Origin: Acetobacter vaccinii
Lineage (GTDB): Bacteria > Pseudomonadota > Alphaproteobacteria > Acetobacterales > Acetobacteraceae
Length of the DNA: 64,000 bases
Reading direction: 5' to 3'
Assembly: GCF_008365315.1 (NCBI RefSeq)
Contig: NZ_CP043506.1
Coordinates: 1 to 64,000, forward strand
Shown: in pieces, positions 17,312-26,680 of the stretch
Position numbering within the stretch: the stretch's first letter is position 1
Layout of the letters: each line of letters begins with the position of its first letter
Translations under genes and position numbers: made by a program
The notes under the pieces: model-generated
Told to the model about the DNA's origin: nothing
Seen by the model: only the letters and a program-made list of their open reading frames with translations
Database searches by the model: none

Positions 17312-18190
17312 ATGATCGTTGAACCGCGTGTTGGCGTACGCACCATCGCGCACGAAATCCGCTTTGCCCTGCTGTTGATGGCCGCATGGGATCTGATTGT
17401 CGTGATCCTGTTCCAGATCTTTCATCAGGAGTGGATGGAACAGCCCAGCCTGCCGGTTTCCCTGATCGGTTCCGCCCTGGCCCTTTTCATGGGCTTTCGC
17501 AACAACAGCGCCTACGCCCGCTGGTGGGAGGCCCGCACACTATGGGGGGCCATTACCAACAACTGCCGGTCCTTTGGCCGTCAGGCAGGCACCCTGCTGG
17601 GTGACCGCCATGACCTGATGTATGCCATCGCCGCCTATCCGCATGCCCTGCGCATGGCGCTGGGGACCGACCTTGACTGCTCGGACGATATCAAGCGGCT
17701 TCTGCCCGCCCACATGCAGGAAGCCATTGCGCGCTATCGCAACAAACCCAATGCCATTCTGTACCAGATCGGGCTTGGCGTTGCCGAGGAAGTGCGGAAA
17801 AAGAACATTGATGGCGCAGTACACGGGCAGATCGACCGTATTCTGTCCGACATCGCCAACGCTCAGGGCGGGCTTGAACGCATCCGCAACACGCCGCTGC
17901 CGGTACAGTTTTCCGCACTGCCGCGCATCTTGGTGAATGTGTTCTGCCTGGTGCTACCGCTGTCCATGGTGCAGACGCTGGAGTGGATTACCCCGCTGGG
18001 GTCATCGCTCGTCGGCATGCTGTTTCTGGCGCTGGATAAAAGCGCAAGCGACCTGCAAACCCCGTTTGCAAGCACTCCGCACTCCCTGCCCATGGCCACC
18101 ATGGCGCGCACGATTGAAATTGATGTGCTGCAACCCACAGGCGATGAAACCGCACCACCGCTGGAAGCCAAAGGGGGCATACAGAAATAG
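17312..18190 (+). CDS. Bestrophin-family (UPF0187) membrane channel protein
   Basis: A 292-residue membrane protein of the bacterial bestrophin/YneE group, which form pentameric ion channels. Diagnostic features are the N-terminal FRxx-type membrane helices, ALALFMGFRNNSAYARWWEARTLWG split over residues 50-75, the DLMYAIAAYPHALR segment, and a C-terminal hydrophobic pair (VNVFCLVLPLSMVQTLEWITP and the following helix). Ion selectivity cannot be judged. It is divergent from fghA. Confidence 0.88.
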   Translation: MIVEPRVGVRTIAHEIRFALLLMAAWDLIVVILFQIFHQEWMEQPSLPVSLIGSALALFMGFRNNSAYARWWEARTLWGAITNNCRSFGRQAGTLLGDRHDLMYAIAAYPHALRMALGTDLDCSDDIKRLLPAHMQEAIARYRNKPNAILYQIGLGVAEEVRKKNIDGAVHGQIDRILSDIANAQGGLERIRNTPLPVQFSALPRILVNVFCLVLPLSMVQTLEWITPLGSSLVGMLFLALDKSASDLQTPFASTPHSLPMATMARTIEIDVLQPTGDETAPPLEAKGGIQK

Positions 18191-18304
18191 GTTGAGGCAT
18201 AGCCCGCCGTTTTTCTTTATACAAGACAAACTGGCGTTTTTATGGTATCGGGTTGCTTTATGAACACGTTCAGAACACCTCCGAAAGGTGGCGTTACAGA
18301 CGCC

Positions 18305-18850
18305 ATGGCCCGCACCGCCGCAGCCACCACCGCCGCGCAGGCGAACACGAAAGTCAAGGACGAAGATCCATTCCAGGAAGGCGATGCCATCGTCTATGCC
18401 GCCCATGGTGTTGGCCGCGTAGACCGGATCGGGGTTGATGAAATTGCCGGGACCAAGCTGGAAGTCATCCAGATTTCCTTCCCCGGCAACCAGATGACAC
18501 TCCGCATCCCGCTGACAAAAGCCCGCAAGGCTGGCCTGCGCAAAATTGTCTCGCGCGAGATCGTGGACAAGGCCATGGCCATCATCAAGGGCAAGCCGCA
18601 TGTCAGCAAGGGCATGTGGGCCCGCAGGGCTGTCGCCTATCAGGAAAAAATCAACTCCGGCGACCTGGTCCAGATTGCCGAAGTGCTGCGCGACCTGCGC
18701 CGCAATGTTGACAGCCTTGATGGCAGCTTTAGCGAACGCAAACTCTTTGAAGCCGCGCAGGAACGGTTTGTTGCCGAAGTTGCCGTGCTTGAGAAAAAGG
18801 AACCCAATGAGGTTCTGGAATCTCTCACCGCTGTCATGAAAGCCGCCTGA
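18305..18850 (+). CDS. carD: CarD-family transcriptional regulator
   Basis: RNA polymerase-binding regulator that stabilises open promoter complexes, notably at rRNA promoters. An Ala/Thr/Lys-rich N-terminal tail is followed by the RNAP-interacting domain (FQEGDAIVYAAHGVGRVDRI) and the helical DNA-binding domain, with the conserved MTLRIPLTKARKAGLRKI stretch at the junction. The start is uncertain. In-frame starts exist at 18242 and 18260; the ATG at 18305, with AAAGGTGG 14 nt before it, best fits the usual length. No DNA-repair or helicase fusion is present. Confidence 0.9.
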   Translation: MARTAAATTAAQANTKVKDEDPFQEGDAIVYAAHGVGRVDRIGVDEIAGTKLEVIQISFPGNQMTLRIPLTKARKAGLRKIVSREIVDKAMAIIKGKPHVSKGMWARRAVAYQEKINSGDLVQIAEVLRDLRRNVDSLDGSFSERKLFEAAQERFVAEVAVLEKKEPNEVLESLTAVMKAA

Positions 18851-18878
18851 CCTCAGGCGTTTCTTTTCCAACAGCCCC

Positions 18879-18914
18879 AACCCGGCGCGACCAGTGGTCC
18901 GCCGGGTTTTTTTA
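18879..18914 (+). terminator. Intrinsic terminator of carD
   Basis: A 9-bp stem (AACCCGGCG, 18879-18887, with 18900-18908) is extended by a 4-bp inner stem (GACC/GGTC) and followed by a run of T from 18907. Textbook Rho-independent terminator. Confidence 0.9.
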
Positions 18915-18973
18915 CACTCTGGCAGGTGGGCTTGAGGCCGTGCCGTGCCTGACCAGCCCATAATGGCACCTCC

Positions 18974-20569
18974 ATGTCCCTTCAGGCTCCACCCTCCTCC
19001 ACCCTTGCAACCCTGCGCCACGCCCTGACAGAATTACAGGCAGGCCGCTTCTGGCAGATGTTGCCGGTATTTGAGAGTGGCCAGACTGGTGACAGCACAC
19101 AGGCCCGCATCCTGCATGCCTTCTGCCTTGCCGGGACAGGCCAGCCTGATGCCGCAGCCACGATGCTGTGCCAGATTGCCCAGCACCACCCCACCGACCA
19201 GCACCCCTTGCAAGACCTGGTGGACCTGATGGCAGCACAGGACCGCCGGGCAGAAGCCCAGCGCGTTGGCCAGGCTGCGTTACAATACGCCCCGCAGGAC
19301 ATCCGCCTTTACGAGATACAGGCCAGCCTGCTGGTACAGCTCGGCCAGATGGCCGACGCCATTACCCTGCTCCAGCATGCCCTTACCCTGCGCCCCGGCA
19401 ATGTGCAGGCCCATAACCTGCTTGCCATGGCGTTGGTGGAGCAAGGCGCCATGGACGATGCACTGGCAACCCTGCATGCCGCACTGACCATACAGCCCGA
19501 CCATGCAGGCACACTGTCAAACATCGGCACCATTCTGACAGGAATGGGCAGGCTTGAAGAGGCTTTGGAGCATTTCCGCCGCGCCATCAGCCAGCGTCCT
19601 GACGAGGCCCGGATCCGCCTGAACCACTCCATCTCCCTCCTCAAGGCCGGGCGTTACCATCAGGGCTGGACCGAGCATGAATGGCGCCTGCACCTACCCG
19701 GCCACACCCACCTGCCCCCCGAGCGCCTGCTGCCATCTCTGGGGCCTGACACCAGCCTGCACGGCCGTCGTGTTCTTGTCACACAGGAGGAAGGGCTGGG
19801 GGATACGCTGATGTACCTGCGCTATGTTCCGCTGCTGGCAGAGCGCGGGGCTGAGGTGCATGTGCAGGTGCCCGCCACTCTGGCTGCACTCTGCCGCCGT
19901 ATGCCGGGTGTGCAGGCCGTCCATGACCTTGCTGTAACCCCCGCTTACGACTGGCACTGCCCCTTTATCAGCCTGCCCCGTGTGTTTGCGGCAACCAGCA
20001 CACCATGGGGCAAGCCATGCCCTTATCTGCAGGCCGATCCGGAAAAGATAAAAGCTCTGGCCCCTCTCCTGCCCGATAATGGCAGGATGAATGTCGGCCT
20101 TGTCTGGGGCGGGGCGCAGCGGCCCACACTGGTGGCCCCCAATATTATTGACCGTCGGCGCTCCATGTCCCTGACCACGCTGGCACCACTGGCCACCATA
20201 CGTGGGGTAAACCTGATAAGCCTGCAAAAAGGTCCCTACGCTGAACAGATGATGGACCCACCGCAGGACATGGTCCTGTACGACCCCACGGATGACCTGC
20301 GCAGCATGGATGATACGGCAGCCCTGATCATGTCGCTGGATGTTGTGGTCTCGGTTGATACATCCGTTGCCCATCTGGCCGGGGCATTGGGCAAACCTGT
20401 GCTGCTAATGGACCGTTACGACAACTGCTGGCGCTGGTTACATGGCCGCACGGACACGCCATGGTACCCAACGCTGAGCATTGCCCGGCAGGCAACACCC
20501 CGCCAGTGGGACACTGTGGTGGATCAGGTGGTCCGCAGCCTGACCAGCATGGCAGCTAACCGCAGTTAA
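18974..20569 (+). CDS. Tetratricopeptide repeat protein with glycosyltransferase-like C-terminal domain
   Basis: A 531-residue cytoplasmic protein. The first 230 residues hold TPR units (for example GQMADAITLLQHALTLRPGN and GRLEEALEHFRRAI). The rest resembles the GT9/GT41-like domain common after TPRs in proteobacteria: the VTQEEGLGDTLMYLRYVP segment, a nucleotide-binding-like NVGLVWGG, and DVVVSVDTSVAHLAGALGKP near the C terminus. It may glycosylate an envelope component or flagellar/surface protein, but no substrate is indicated. It lies alone between the carD terminator and a 30-bp palindrome. Confidence 0.82.
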   Translation: MSLQAPPSSTLATLRHALTELQAGRFWQMLPVFESGQTGDSTQARILHAFCLAGTGQPDAAATMLCQIAQHHPTDQHPLQDLVDLMAAQDRRAEAQRVGQAALQYAPQDIRLYEIQASLLVQLGQMADAITLLQHALTLRPGNVQAHNLLAMALVEQGAMDDALATLHAALTIQPDHAGTLSNIGTILTGMGRLEEALEHFRRAISQRPDEARIRLNHSISLLKAGRYHQGWTEHEWRLHLPGHTHLPPERLLPSLGPDTSLHGRRVLVTQEEGLGDTLMYLRYVPLLAERGAEVHVQVPATLAALCRRMPGVQAVHDLAVTPAYDWHCPFISLPRVFAATSTPWGKPCPYLQADPEKIKALAPLLPDNGRMNVGLVWGGAQRPTLVAPNIIDRRRSMSLTTLAPLATIRGVNLISLQKGPYAEQMMDPPQDMVLYDPTDDLRSMDDTAALIMSLDVVVSVDTSVAHLAGALGKPVLLMDRYDNCWRWLHGRTDTPWYPTLSIARQATPRQWDTVVDQVVRSLTSMAANRS

Positions 20570-20596
20570 GCTGCACCGGCCCAGCCATCGCCTACA

Positions 20597-20626
20597 CTGG
20601 CTACCTGCTTGCAAGCAGGTAGCCAG
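20597..20626. repeat. 30-bp perfect palindrome between convergent genes
   Basis: Every base from 20597 to 20626 pairs with its mirror (arms CTGGCTACCTGCTTG, no spacer). It lies 28 bp past the TPR-protein stop and 9 bp from the stop of the opposing lipoprotein gene. No T tract follows on either strand. It may act as a bidirectional terminator or a protein-binding site. Confidence 0.75.
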
Positions 20627-20634
20627 CAGCATAA

Positions 20635-22023
20635 TCAGCCAGAAACCGGGGCCAAGGCCAGAATGCGCGCAGGCACACCAGCCCCCTGCACCTCAAAAAT
20701 AGCCAGAGCACGCCGCACCCGGCCATCAGGCAGCAGGTAGAAGCGGCCATCAACACCCGGGAAACCGCTATGCCGGGTCAACACATCCCGCTGAAAGCCG
20801 GTATCGGTGCCCTGAGCCGCGGCACGGGCCACGCTGGCGGCATCATACGACAAATCGGCCAATGGCTTGGGCGCGTGCTGGTTACGCGCCACAAAACGAG
20901 ACACAAAGGTCTGGCGGAAGGCCGGATCGGGCGCGGCATACCATGCCCCACGGATATTCCCCAGCTTGGAGGAGAAGGGTGCCCACAGGCCCGGCCCCAT
21001 AATCCGCACAGCGGGTGCTGCAACCTGAGTATCGGCCAGAGCCGTCATGATTGTCTTGAGGTTCAGCCCCGTATCACCCAGCAGCAGGGCGTCAAAAGGC
21101 GGCTTACCCAAAGCTGCGGATTGGGCTGGGGCCTGTGCCGTAGCGCCAGCCGTACTGGCTGGCTGCGGGCTGGCGCCAGAACCGCCAAGGGCTGCGGCAA
21201 GGTCGGACGGAAGTTCCTCAGCTTTGGCTGCCCCACCCTCCCCGGCAATGGAGGTTGCCTGCCGTGCTGCGGCAGCGCGGGATTCGTAGGCTGACAACTG
21301 GCGCAGGCTCTCAGCAATGCTTGTTGCCGTGCCTGTGTGATAGATAATATCGGGTGCTGGCAGCCCCTGATCGTGGCAGGCGGCCTGCAGGCCGCCCCCC
21401 ATGGCACGCCCCAGAGGATTATCAGGCAGCAGGGCGGCAAAATGCTGCCGTCCCTCGCGCCGGGCCTGCTCAACCAGCGCCTGCACCTGATCTTCTGGGG
21501 TGATGCCCATGACCCACACGCCCGAGCGGGCCTGCCCGACATCGCTGGTAAATGCCAGCATGGGCACACCGGCAGCAACAGCCGTGGGGGCTGCGGCCGA
21601 GGTTTCACCACTTGTCAGCGGCCCCAGTAGAATACCATCGCCTGCCTGCACGGCGGCATTGGCCGCAGCCCCGGCGCCTGCCGCTGTATCATGCACATCC
21701 ACGACCAGATGCGCCTGATCCGTGGGGCTTGCTGCGGTCTGGGTCAGCGCCAGTTGCGCGCCTGCCAGCAGTTCGCGCCCAAGGGCTGCATTCGGGCCGC
21801 TGAGCGGCAGCAGAACACCCACTTTATGGGCGGCTACAGGCTTGGCCTCGGTCGCGGTAGAGCGGCTCGGGCCGCTCGCATCGTCCGCACAACCGGCAAG
21901 AAATACCCCACCCAGCACCAACGCACCCACGCCGACCTGCCGCACAGGCTTGCGTAATGTGGCATTTACCGCCAGAGCTTGCCGGGAAAGCCCTGACAGG
22001 AGCGAGTATGCACGCGTCATCAT
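20635..22023 (-). CDS. Penicillin-binding protein activator, LpoA/YraM-like lipoprotein
   Basis: Predicted outer-membrane lipoprotein with a periplasmic-binding-protein fold that would stimulate a class A PBP. It has 462 residues from the ATG at 22023, which has GGAGG 6 nt upstream. The lipobox is FLAGC, preceded by VGVGALVLGG. The PBP-type fold shows in VGVLLPLSGPNAALGRELLAGAQLAL (residues 68-93), GPLTSGETSAAAP and YDAASVARAAA. With this start the signal peptide has an unusually long basic n-region of about 29 residues; a GTG at 21945 would give a compact signal peptide but lacks a Shine-Dalgarno. It is divergent from rsmI, the same pairing as E. coli lpoA (yraM) and rsmI (yraL). Confidence 0.85.
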   Translation of the reverse strand: MMTRAYSLLSGLSRQALAVNATLRKPVRQVGVGALVLGGVFLAGCADDASGPSRSTATEAKPVAAHKVGVLLPLSGPNAALGRELLAGAQLALTQTAASPTDQAHLVVDVHDTAAGAGAAANAAVQAGDGILLGPLTSGETSAAAPTAVAAGVPMLAFTSDVGQARSGVWVMGITPEDQVQALVEQARREGRQHFAALLPDNPLGRAMGGGLQAACHDQGLPAPDIIYHTGTATSIAESLRQLSAYESRAAAARQATSIAGEGGAAKAEELPSDLAAALGGSGASPQPASTAGATAQAPAQSAALGKPPFDALLLGDTGLNLKTIMTALADTQVAAPAVRIMGPGLWAPFSSKLGNIRGAWYAAPDPAFRQTFVSRFVARNQHAPKPLADLSYDAASVARAAAQGTDTGFQRDVLTRHSGFPGVDGRFYLLPDGRVRRALAIFEVQGAGVPARILALAPVSG

Positions 22024-22967
22024 CCAGATCCTCCACCGCAGACGACCGGCCTGATGAACACAGTGACCAGACCATTCCTTTCAATAGCGAAGGAGTTGCA
22101 ACAAGTCATGCCCCTTCTTCCGCAGGGCTTACTCTTGTTGCAACGCCTATTGGCAATCTGGGTGATTTCAGCCCCCGTGGGGCAGAGGCTCTGGCGCAGG
22201 CCGACCTTGTGCTGTGCGAAGATACCCGCACCACAGCCCGCCTGCTGACTGATCGCGGCATTTCCGCCCGGACGGAAGCCCTACACGAACATAATGAGCG
22301 CCAACGCCTGCCCGGCCTGATCGCACGCCTGCAAGCCGGAGAGCGCGTTGCTCTGGTTTCCGACGCGGGCATGCCCCTGCTGTCAGACCCCGGCTTCCGC
22401 CTTGTACGTGCAGCTATTGAGGCCGGAGTGCCCGTAACCGCCGTGCCAGGCCCCAATGCGGCGCTAACCGCCCTTGTGCTGTCGGGCCTGCCGCCGCACC
22501 CATTTCTGTTTGTTGGCTTTCCACCCCCACGCTCCAGCGCGCGCAAGGACAGCTTCGCCCGCCTGCATGCCGCCGAACAGGTAGGGCTTGCCGCCACCCT
22601 GATCTGGCATGAAGCCCCGCACAGGCTGGCCGAGGCGCTGGAGGATATGGCCACCATTTTTGGCGCAGACCGCCCTGCTGTAGTCGCTCGTGAACTGACA
22701 AAACGGTTTGAGGAAATTCGCCGTGGCACAGCAGGCGAGCTTGCCGCTTTTTATGCCGACAACCCGCCACGTGGGGAAATTACACTGCTTTTAGGACCAG
22801 CGCCGGAAGAGCAGACCACACAGCAGACGCTGGACACAACGCTGCAATCCCTGCTGCAAACCCATTCCATCAAGGACGCCGCAGCCTTGGCGGCAGCTGC
22901 AACCGGCCTGCCCAAACGCACAGTCTATGCCCGCGCGCTGGAACTGACACGCCAGCAGGAGGGCTGA
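22008..22967 (+). CDS. rsmI: 16S rRNA (cytidine(1402)-2'-O)-methyltransferase RsmI
   Basis: Tetrapyrrole-methylase-fold enzyme that 2'-O-methylates C1402 of 16S rRNA using SAM. It has 319 residues. The core begins with LTLVATPIGNLGDFSPRG, followed by DLVLCEDTRTTARLL, LVSDAGMPLLSDPGFRLV, PGPNAALTALVLSGLP and the GFPP segment, all diagnostic. About 50 residues precede the core, longer than usual. The ATG at 22008 is chosen because AGGAG lies 6 nt before it. That start overlaps the divergent lipoprotein gene by 16 bp. Confidence 0.94.
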   Translation: MHASSSRSSTADDRPDEHSDQTIPFNSEGVATSHAPSSAGLTLVATPIGNLGDFSPRGAEALAQADLVLCEDTRTTARLLTDRGISARTEALHEHNERQRLPGLIARLQAGERVALVSDAGMPLLSDPGFRLVRAAIEAGVPVTAVPGPNAALTALVLSGLPPHPFLFVGFPPPRSSARKDSFARLHAAEQVGLAATLIWHEAPHRLAEALEDMATIFGADRPAVVARELTKRFEEIRRGTAGELAAFYADNPPRGEITLLLGPAPEEQTTQQTLDTTLQSLLQTHSIKDAAALAAAATGLPKRTVYARALELTRQQEG

Positions 22968-22976
22968 CGCCCTATC

Positions 22977-24194
22977 TTACGCCGCGCCTGCGTGCTCGCC
23001 AGCGGCTACACCGCTGGCCCAGGCCCAATGGAAATTATAGCCGCCAAGCCAGCCAGTCACATCCACAGCCTCCCCCACGATATACAGGCCGGGGACATCC
23101 CGCGCCTCCATCGTGCGGGATGACAGGGCGCGGGTATCGACCCCGCCGCGCGTGACTTCGGCCTTGGCAAAACCTTCCGTACCTGTTGGCAGCAGTTCCA
23201 GCCCGTTGACCCGCGCACCCATGCGCTGAATGTCCTTTTGGCTCCACTCCGCCATGGGCCGCCCCTGCACGCCATGCACAGCCAAGGCCTGCGCCAGTCT
23301 CTGCGGCAGCCAGCGGGACAATGCCCCGGCACCACCTGCCTTGGACCCGGCTTTTTTCAGGGCTTCCAGCAAAGCCGCCACATTCTGCCCCGGCAGAAAG
23401 TCCAGCCGGACGGACTCCCCCGCATGCCAGTAGCTGGACAGTTGCAGCAGGGCCGGACCGGACAAACCACGGTGCGTAAACAGGGCGGCCTCATCAAACC
23501 CCGCCTTGCCACAACTTGCCCGCACAGGCAGCGACACCCCGGCCAGTTCCTTGATCCACGCATCATCCTCCTGCCCGAAGACAAGCGGGACAAGAGCGGG
23601 TTCTGGCTGAATGACAGGCAGACCGAAATGGCGGGCCACATCGTAGCTGAAGCCTGATGCACCAAGCTTGGGAATGGACAGGCCACCCGTTGCCAGCACC
23701 AGCGCGCGCGCCTGAAACCGGCCGACCGAAGTCGCAAGCTGGAAATGGTCGCTACGCCTGACGTCACTCACCCGGACATCGGTCAGGATACGCACACCAG
23801 CGGCGTGGCATTCCGCCAGCAGCATTCGCACGATATCACGGGCTGAATGGTCGCAAAAAAGCTGGCCCAGTGTTTTTTCATGCCAGGCAATGCGATGCTT
23901 GGCCACAAGCGCCAGAAAATGCTCCGGCCGATAACGGCTGATGGCTGATTTCACAAAATGCCGGTTGGCGGACAGAAAACACTCTGCCCGCATATCGGTA
24001 TTAGTGAAGTTACAGCGCCCTCCGCCGGAAATCAGGATCTTGCGCCCTACCTCCGGTCCATGCTCCAGCACGCACACCGTGCGCCCGCGCTGGCCTGCGG
24101 TCAGGGCAGCCATAAGACCTGCCGCCCCACCGCCGACCACCACAACATCAAACACTTTCTGGCGCGGCCCGCTGGCCAGGAGGTCAGAAATCAA
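22977..24194 (-). CDS. BaiN/YhiN-family FAD-dependent oxidoreductase
   Basis: A 405-residue flavoprotein of the HI0933/YhiN family. The N-terminal dinucleotide-binding motif is VVVVGGGAAGLMAA, followed by the family-specific GRKILISGGGRCNFTN, ALVLATGGLSIPKLG and a C-terminal FAD segment (GLYIVGEAVDVTGWLGGYN). The physiological substrate is unknown. Its start lies 11 nt inside the end of the upstream GST gene, so the two form an operon. It converges with rsmI, with only 9 bp between the stops. Confidence 0.9.
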   Translation of the reverse strand: MISDLLASGPRQKVFDVVVVGGGAAGLMAALTAGQRGRTVCVLEHGPEVGRKILISGGGRCNFTNTDMRAECFLSANRHFVKSAISRYRPEHFLALVAKHRIAWHEKTLGQLFCDHSARDIVRMLLAECHAAGVRILTDVRVSDVRRSDHFQLATSVGRFQARALVLATGGLSIPKLGASGFSYDVARHFGLPVIQPEPALVPLVFGQEDDAWIKELAGVSLPVRASCGKAGFDEAALFTHRGLSGPALLQLSSYWHAGESVRLDFLPGQNVAALLEALKKAGSKAGGAGALSRWLPQRLAQALAVHGVQGRPMAEWSQKDIQRMGARVNGLELLPTGTEGFAKAEVTRGGVDTRALSSRTMEARDVPGLYIVGEAVDVTGWLGGYNFHWAWASGVAAGEHAGAA

Positions 24195-24852
24195 GGTTGG
24201 TATAATAGTCAGGCGGCGTAATGCCGGAGATACGGTCCGCCAGAAGCGGGCGGAAGCACGGCCGGGACTTCATACGGGCGTACCAGTCACGCACGGCTGG
24301 CACCTTGCCCCAGTCAATATCGCCAATAAAATCGAGGCTGGACAGATGGGCCGCAGCCGTAAAGTCAGCCAGCGACAGAAAGGAGCCACCAAGCCAGTTG
24401 CGGGCTTCGGCCAGATCGTTGACATAACGCATCAGCGGTCGCATGGCGGCATAGGCGTCACGCAGGGCACCGCCATCGGGGTTGCCGCGGCCGCTCAGGC
24501 GCTTCATCACCCGTTCATCAATAAAGCGGCCCGACACTTCGCGCGCGAAGAGTGTGTCAAACCATGAGACAACGCGGCGCACCTCCACCCGTTCGGCCAG
24601 CGTACGGCCCAGCAGGGGCGTATCGGAATACGCTTCCTCCAGATATTCGCTGATCACGTAGGCAGAGGGCACGATCAGGCCGTTGTCCTCCACCAGCACA
24701 GGGACATTCCCGGCCGGGTTCAGGGCCAGAAACTCTGGCCGCTGCTCCCAGGCGCGTTCAACAATGGCCTCAAACGGCAGGCGCTTTTCACCCAGAACGA
24801 GGCGAATGGTGCGGCTGCCCGGACAGAGCGGAAAATGGAAAAGGGTACGCAT
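24184..24852 (-). CDS. Glutathione S-transferase family protein
   Basis: A 222-residue two-domain GST. The N-terminal thioredoxin-like domain reads MRTLFHFPLCPGSRTIRLVLGEK, with the glutathione-binding NVPVLVEDNG and PSAYVISEYLEE segments. The helical C-terminal domain holds LSLADFTAAAHLSSLDFIGD. The catalytic residue could be Ser13 or Cys10. The frame is open about 49 codons upstream, but the ATG at 24852 begins the domain. The ribosome-binding site is weak. Substrate unknown. Confidence 0.9.
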   Translation of the reverse strand: MRTLFHFPLCPGSRTIRLVLGEKRLPFEAIVERAWEQRPEFLALNPAGNVPVLVEDNGLIVPSAYVISEYLEEAYSDTPLLGRTLAERVEVRRVVSWFDTLFAREVSGRFIDERVMKRLSGRGNPDGGALRDAYAAMRPLMRYVNDLAEARNWLGGSFLSLADFTAAAHLSSLDFIGDIDWGKVPAVRDWYARMKSRPCFRPLLADRISGITPPDYYTNLDF

Positions 24853-24997
24853 GCCATGTGATTTATGCCATTGCCGCCCGCCACGCCAGTGGAAAACGGG
24901 GGCATGAGCATTCAATTTTCCACGTGGCCCCCTTGCCTTCGGCCCACCGATGCGTAACAGACACAGCAGACGCCCCATCGCGCGGCGTTGAGGGCGC

Positions 24998-25735
24998 ATG
25001 GCACCCTGTTCCTATCGTGTTCTGACAAAAGAGAGCGGCTGTCCCTTGTCCAGCACACCCCCCCTTCCCCGTATCCGCATGTCGGGGCGCTCTTTCCTGG
25101 CGCTGACCCTTACCCCCGAAGCACCGCTGGCAGACTGGCTTGCAGCCTTTGACCAGCAGGTCGCCCGCTCTGTCGGCTTTTTTACCGGCAAGCCGGTTGT
25201 GCTTGACCTGAGCCTGATGCAACCCGACACCCCTGACTTGGCGGAACTGCTACCCGCTTTGCAGGCCCGCAATCTGCGCGTTCTGGGCATGGAAGGTGGA
25301 GACCGCACCTGGCCCGCCTTTGCCGGGTGGGACTGGGTGGACAGCCCTGTGGGCGGCCGGGCATCCGGCCCCATCAACGCCCCTGATGACCCGCCACCAC
25401 CGGCCCCGGCCACCCTGTTTGTGGAAGAGACCGTGCGCTCTGGCCAACATATTATCTGGCCGGAAGGTGATGTAGTCATCTTCGGGTCAGTCTCCTCCGG
25501 GGCGGAGGTTACGGCGGGTGGGTCGGTGCATATTCATGGTGCGCTGCGTGGCCGGGCCATTGCCGGTATTGGCGGACATGCCAGTTCCCGCATCCTCACG
25601 CGCCTGCTGGATGCCGAACTGGTGGCGATTGACGGCTTTTACGCCACAGCGGACGAAATGGACCCTGCCTGCCTGGGCAAGGCCGCTCAGGTGCTGCTGG
25701 CGGGCGAGACACTGACCTTCCGCCCCCTGCCGTAA
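24998..25735 (+). CDS. minC: Septum site-determining protein MinC
   Basis: Inhibitor of FtsZ polymerisation that, with MinD and MinE, keeps the Z ring away from the poles. It has 245 residues. The N-terminal FtsZ-inhibiting domain is about residues 28-115 (SFLALTLTPEAPLADWLAAF). A Pro-rich linker follows, then the C-terminal beta-helix that binds MinD (VRSGQHIIWPEGDVVIFG, GAEVTAGGSVHIHG, LRGRAIAG). The ATG at 24998 has GAGG nearby. It is 129 bp upstream of minD. Confidence 0.94.
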   Translation: MAPCSYRVLTKESGCPLSSTPPLPRIRMSGRSFLALTLTPEAPLADWLAAFDQQVARSVGFFTGKPVVLDLSLMQPDTPDLAELLPALQARNLRVLGMEGGDRTWPAFAGWDWVDSPVGGRASGPINAPDDPPPPAPATLFVEETVRSGQHIIWPEGDVVIFGSVSSGAEVTAGGSVHIHGALRGRAIAGIGGHASSRILTRLLDAELVAIDGFYATADEMDPACLGKAAQVLLAGETLTFRPLP

Positions 25736-25864
25736 GGCCGGGCAATGGTAAACAATTAGTACATCGCCTACATTTCGCAGTGGCATTTTAACATTCAGCG
25801 AGTAATGTCAGGCAACAACGCCCGGCTGGACAACGTCTGGGATACGGAAAGAAAAGGAAGACTG

Positions 25865-26680
25865 ATGGCAAAGGTTCTGGTCGTCACGTCAGGTAAAGGT
25901 GGCGTTGGCAAAACCACGACGACGGCCGCTCTGGGTGCTGCTCTGGCCAAAACGGGGCAGAGCGTGGTGCTTGTTGATTTTGACGTTGGGCTGCGTAATC
26001 TGGACCTGATCATGGGGGCCGAACGCCGCGTGGTGTTTGACCTGATCAACGTCATCCACGGCGATGCCAACCTCTCGCAAGCCCTGATCAAGGACAAGCG
26101 CGTTGACAGTCTGGCCCTTCTGCCTGCCTCCCAGACCCGCGACAAGGACGCCCTGACCGAGGAAGGCGTAGCCCGCGTGATTGCCGAACTGCGCGAGAAG
26201 TTTGACTGGGTGCTGTGTGACAGCCCGGCCGGGATCGAACGTGGCGCGCAGATGGCCATGCACCACGCCGACATGGCCGTGATCGTGACCAACCCCGAAG
26301 TCTCCTCCGTACGTGACAGCGACCGTATTATCGGCATGCTGGACAGCACCACGCAGAAGGCCAAGAACGGCGAGAAGATGGAGAAATTTCTCCTCATCAC
26401 CCGTTATGACCCCCAGCGCGCCGCCCGGGGCGACATGCTGGGCACGGACGATGTACTGGAAATTCTGTCCATTCCCCTGCTTGGCATCGTGCCCGAAAGC
26501 CCCGATGTGCTGAAGGCCTCCAACGTCGGGGCGCCTGTCACCATTGCCGAGCCCGAAAGCCCCGCCGCCCGCGCCTACGCGGAAGCCGCCCGCAGGCTTA
26601 TGGGTGAGGATATCAAAATTACCATCCCGGTCGAACGCAAAGGCCTGCTCGACTGGCTTTTCAAACGGAGAGCGCCATGA
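25865..26680 (+). CDS. minD: Septum site-determining protein MinD
   Basis: Membrane-associated ATPase of the Min oscillator, 271 residues. The deviant Walker A is [19 protein letters not shown]. The stretches [21 protein letters not shown] and [19 protein letters not shown] are diagnostic. The C terminus ([15 protein letters not shown]) is the amphipathic membrane-targeting helix. The frame opens at 25805, but the ATG at 25865 follows AAAGGAAG and gives the family N terminus. The stop overlaps minE by 4 nt (ATGA). Confidence 0.97.
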   Translation: MAKVLVVTSGKGGVGKTTTTAALGAALAKTGQSVVLVDFDVGLRNLDLIMGAERRVVFDLINVIHGDANLSQALIKDKRVDSLALLPASQTRDKDALTEEGVARVIAELREKFDWVLCDSPAGIERGAQMAMHHADMAVIVTNPEVSSVRDSDRIIGMLDSTTQKAKNGEKMEKFLLITRYDPQRAARGDMLGTDDVLEILSIPLLGIVPESPDVLKASNVGAPVTIAEPESPAARAYAEAARRLMGEDIKITIPVERKGLLDWLFKRRAP

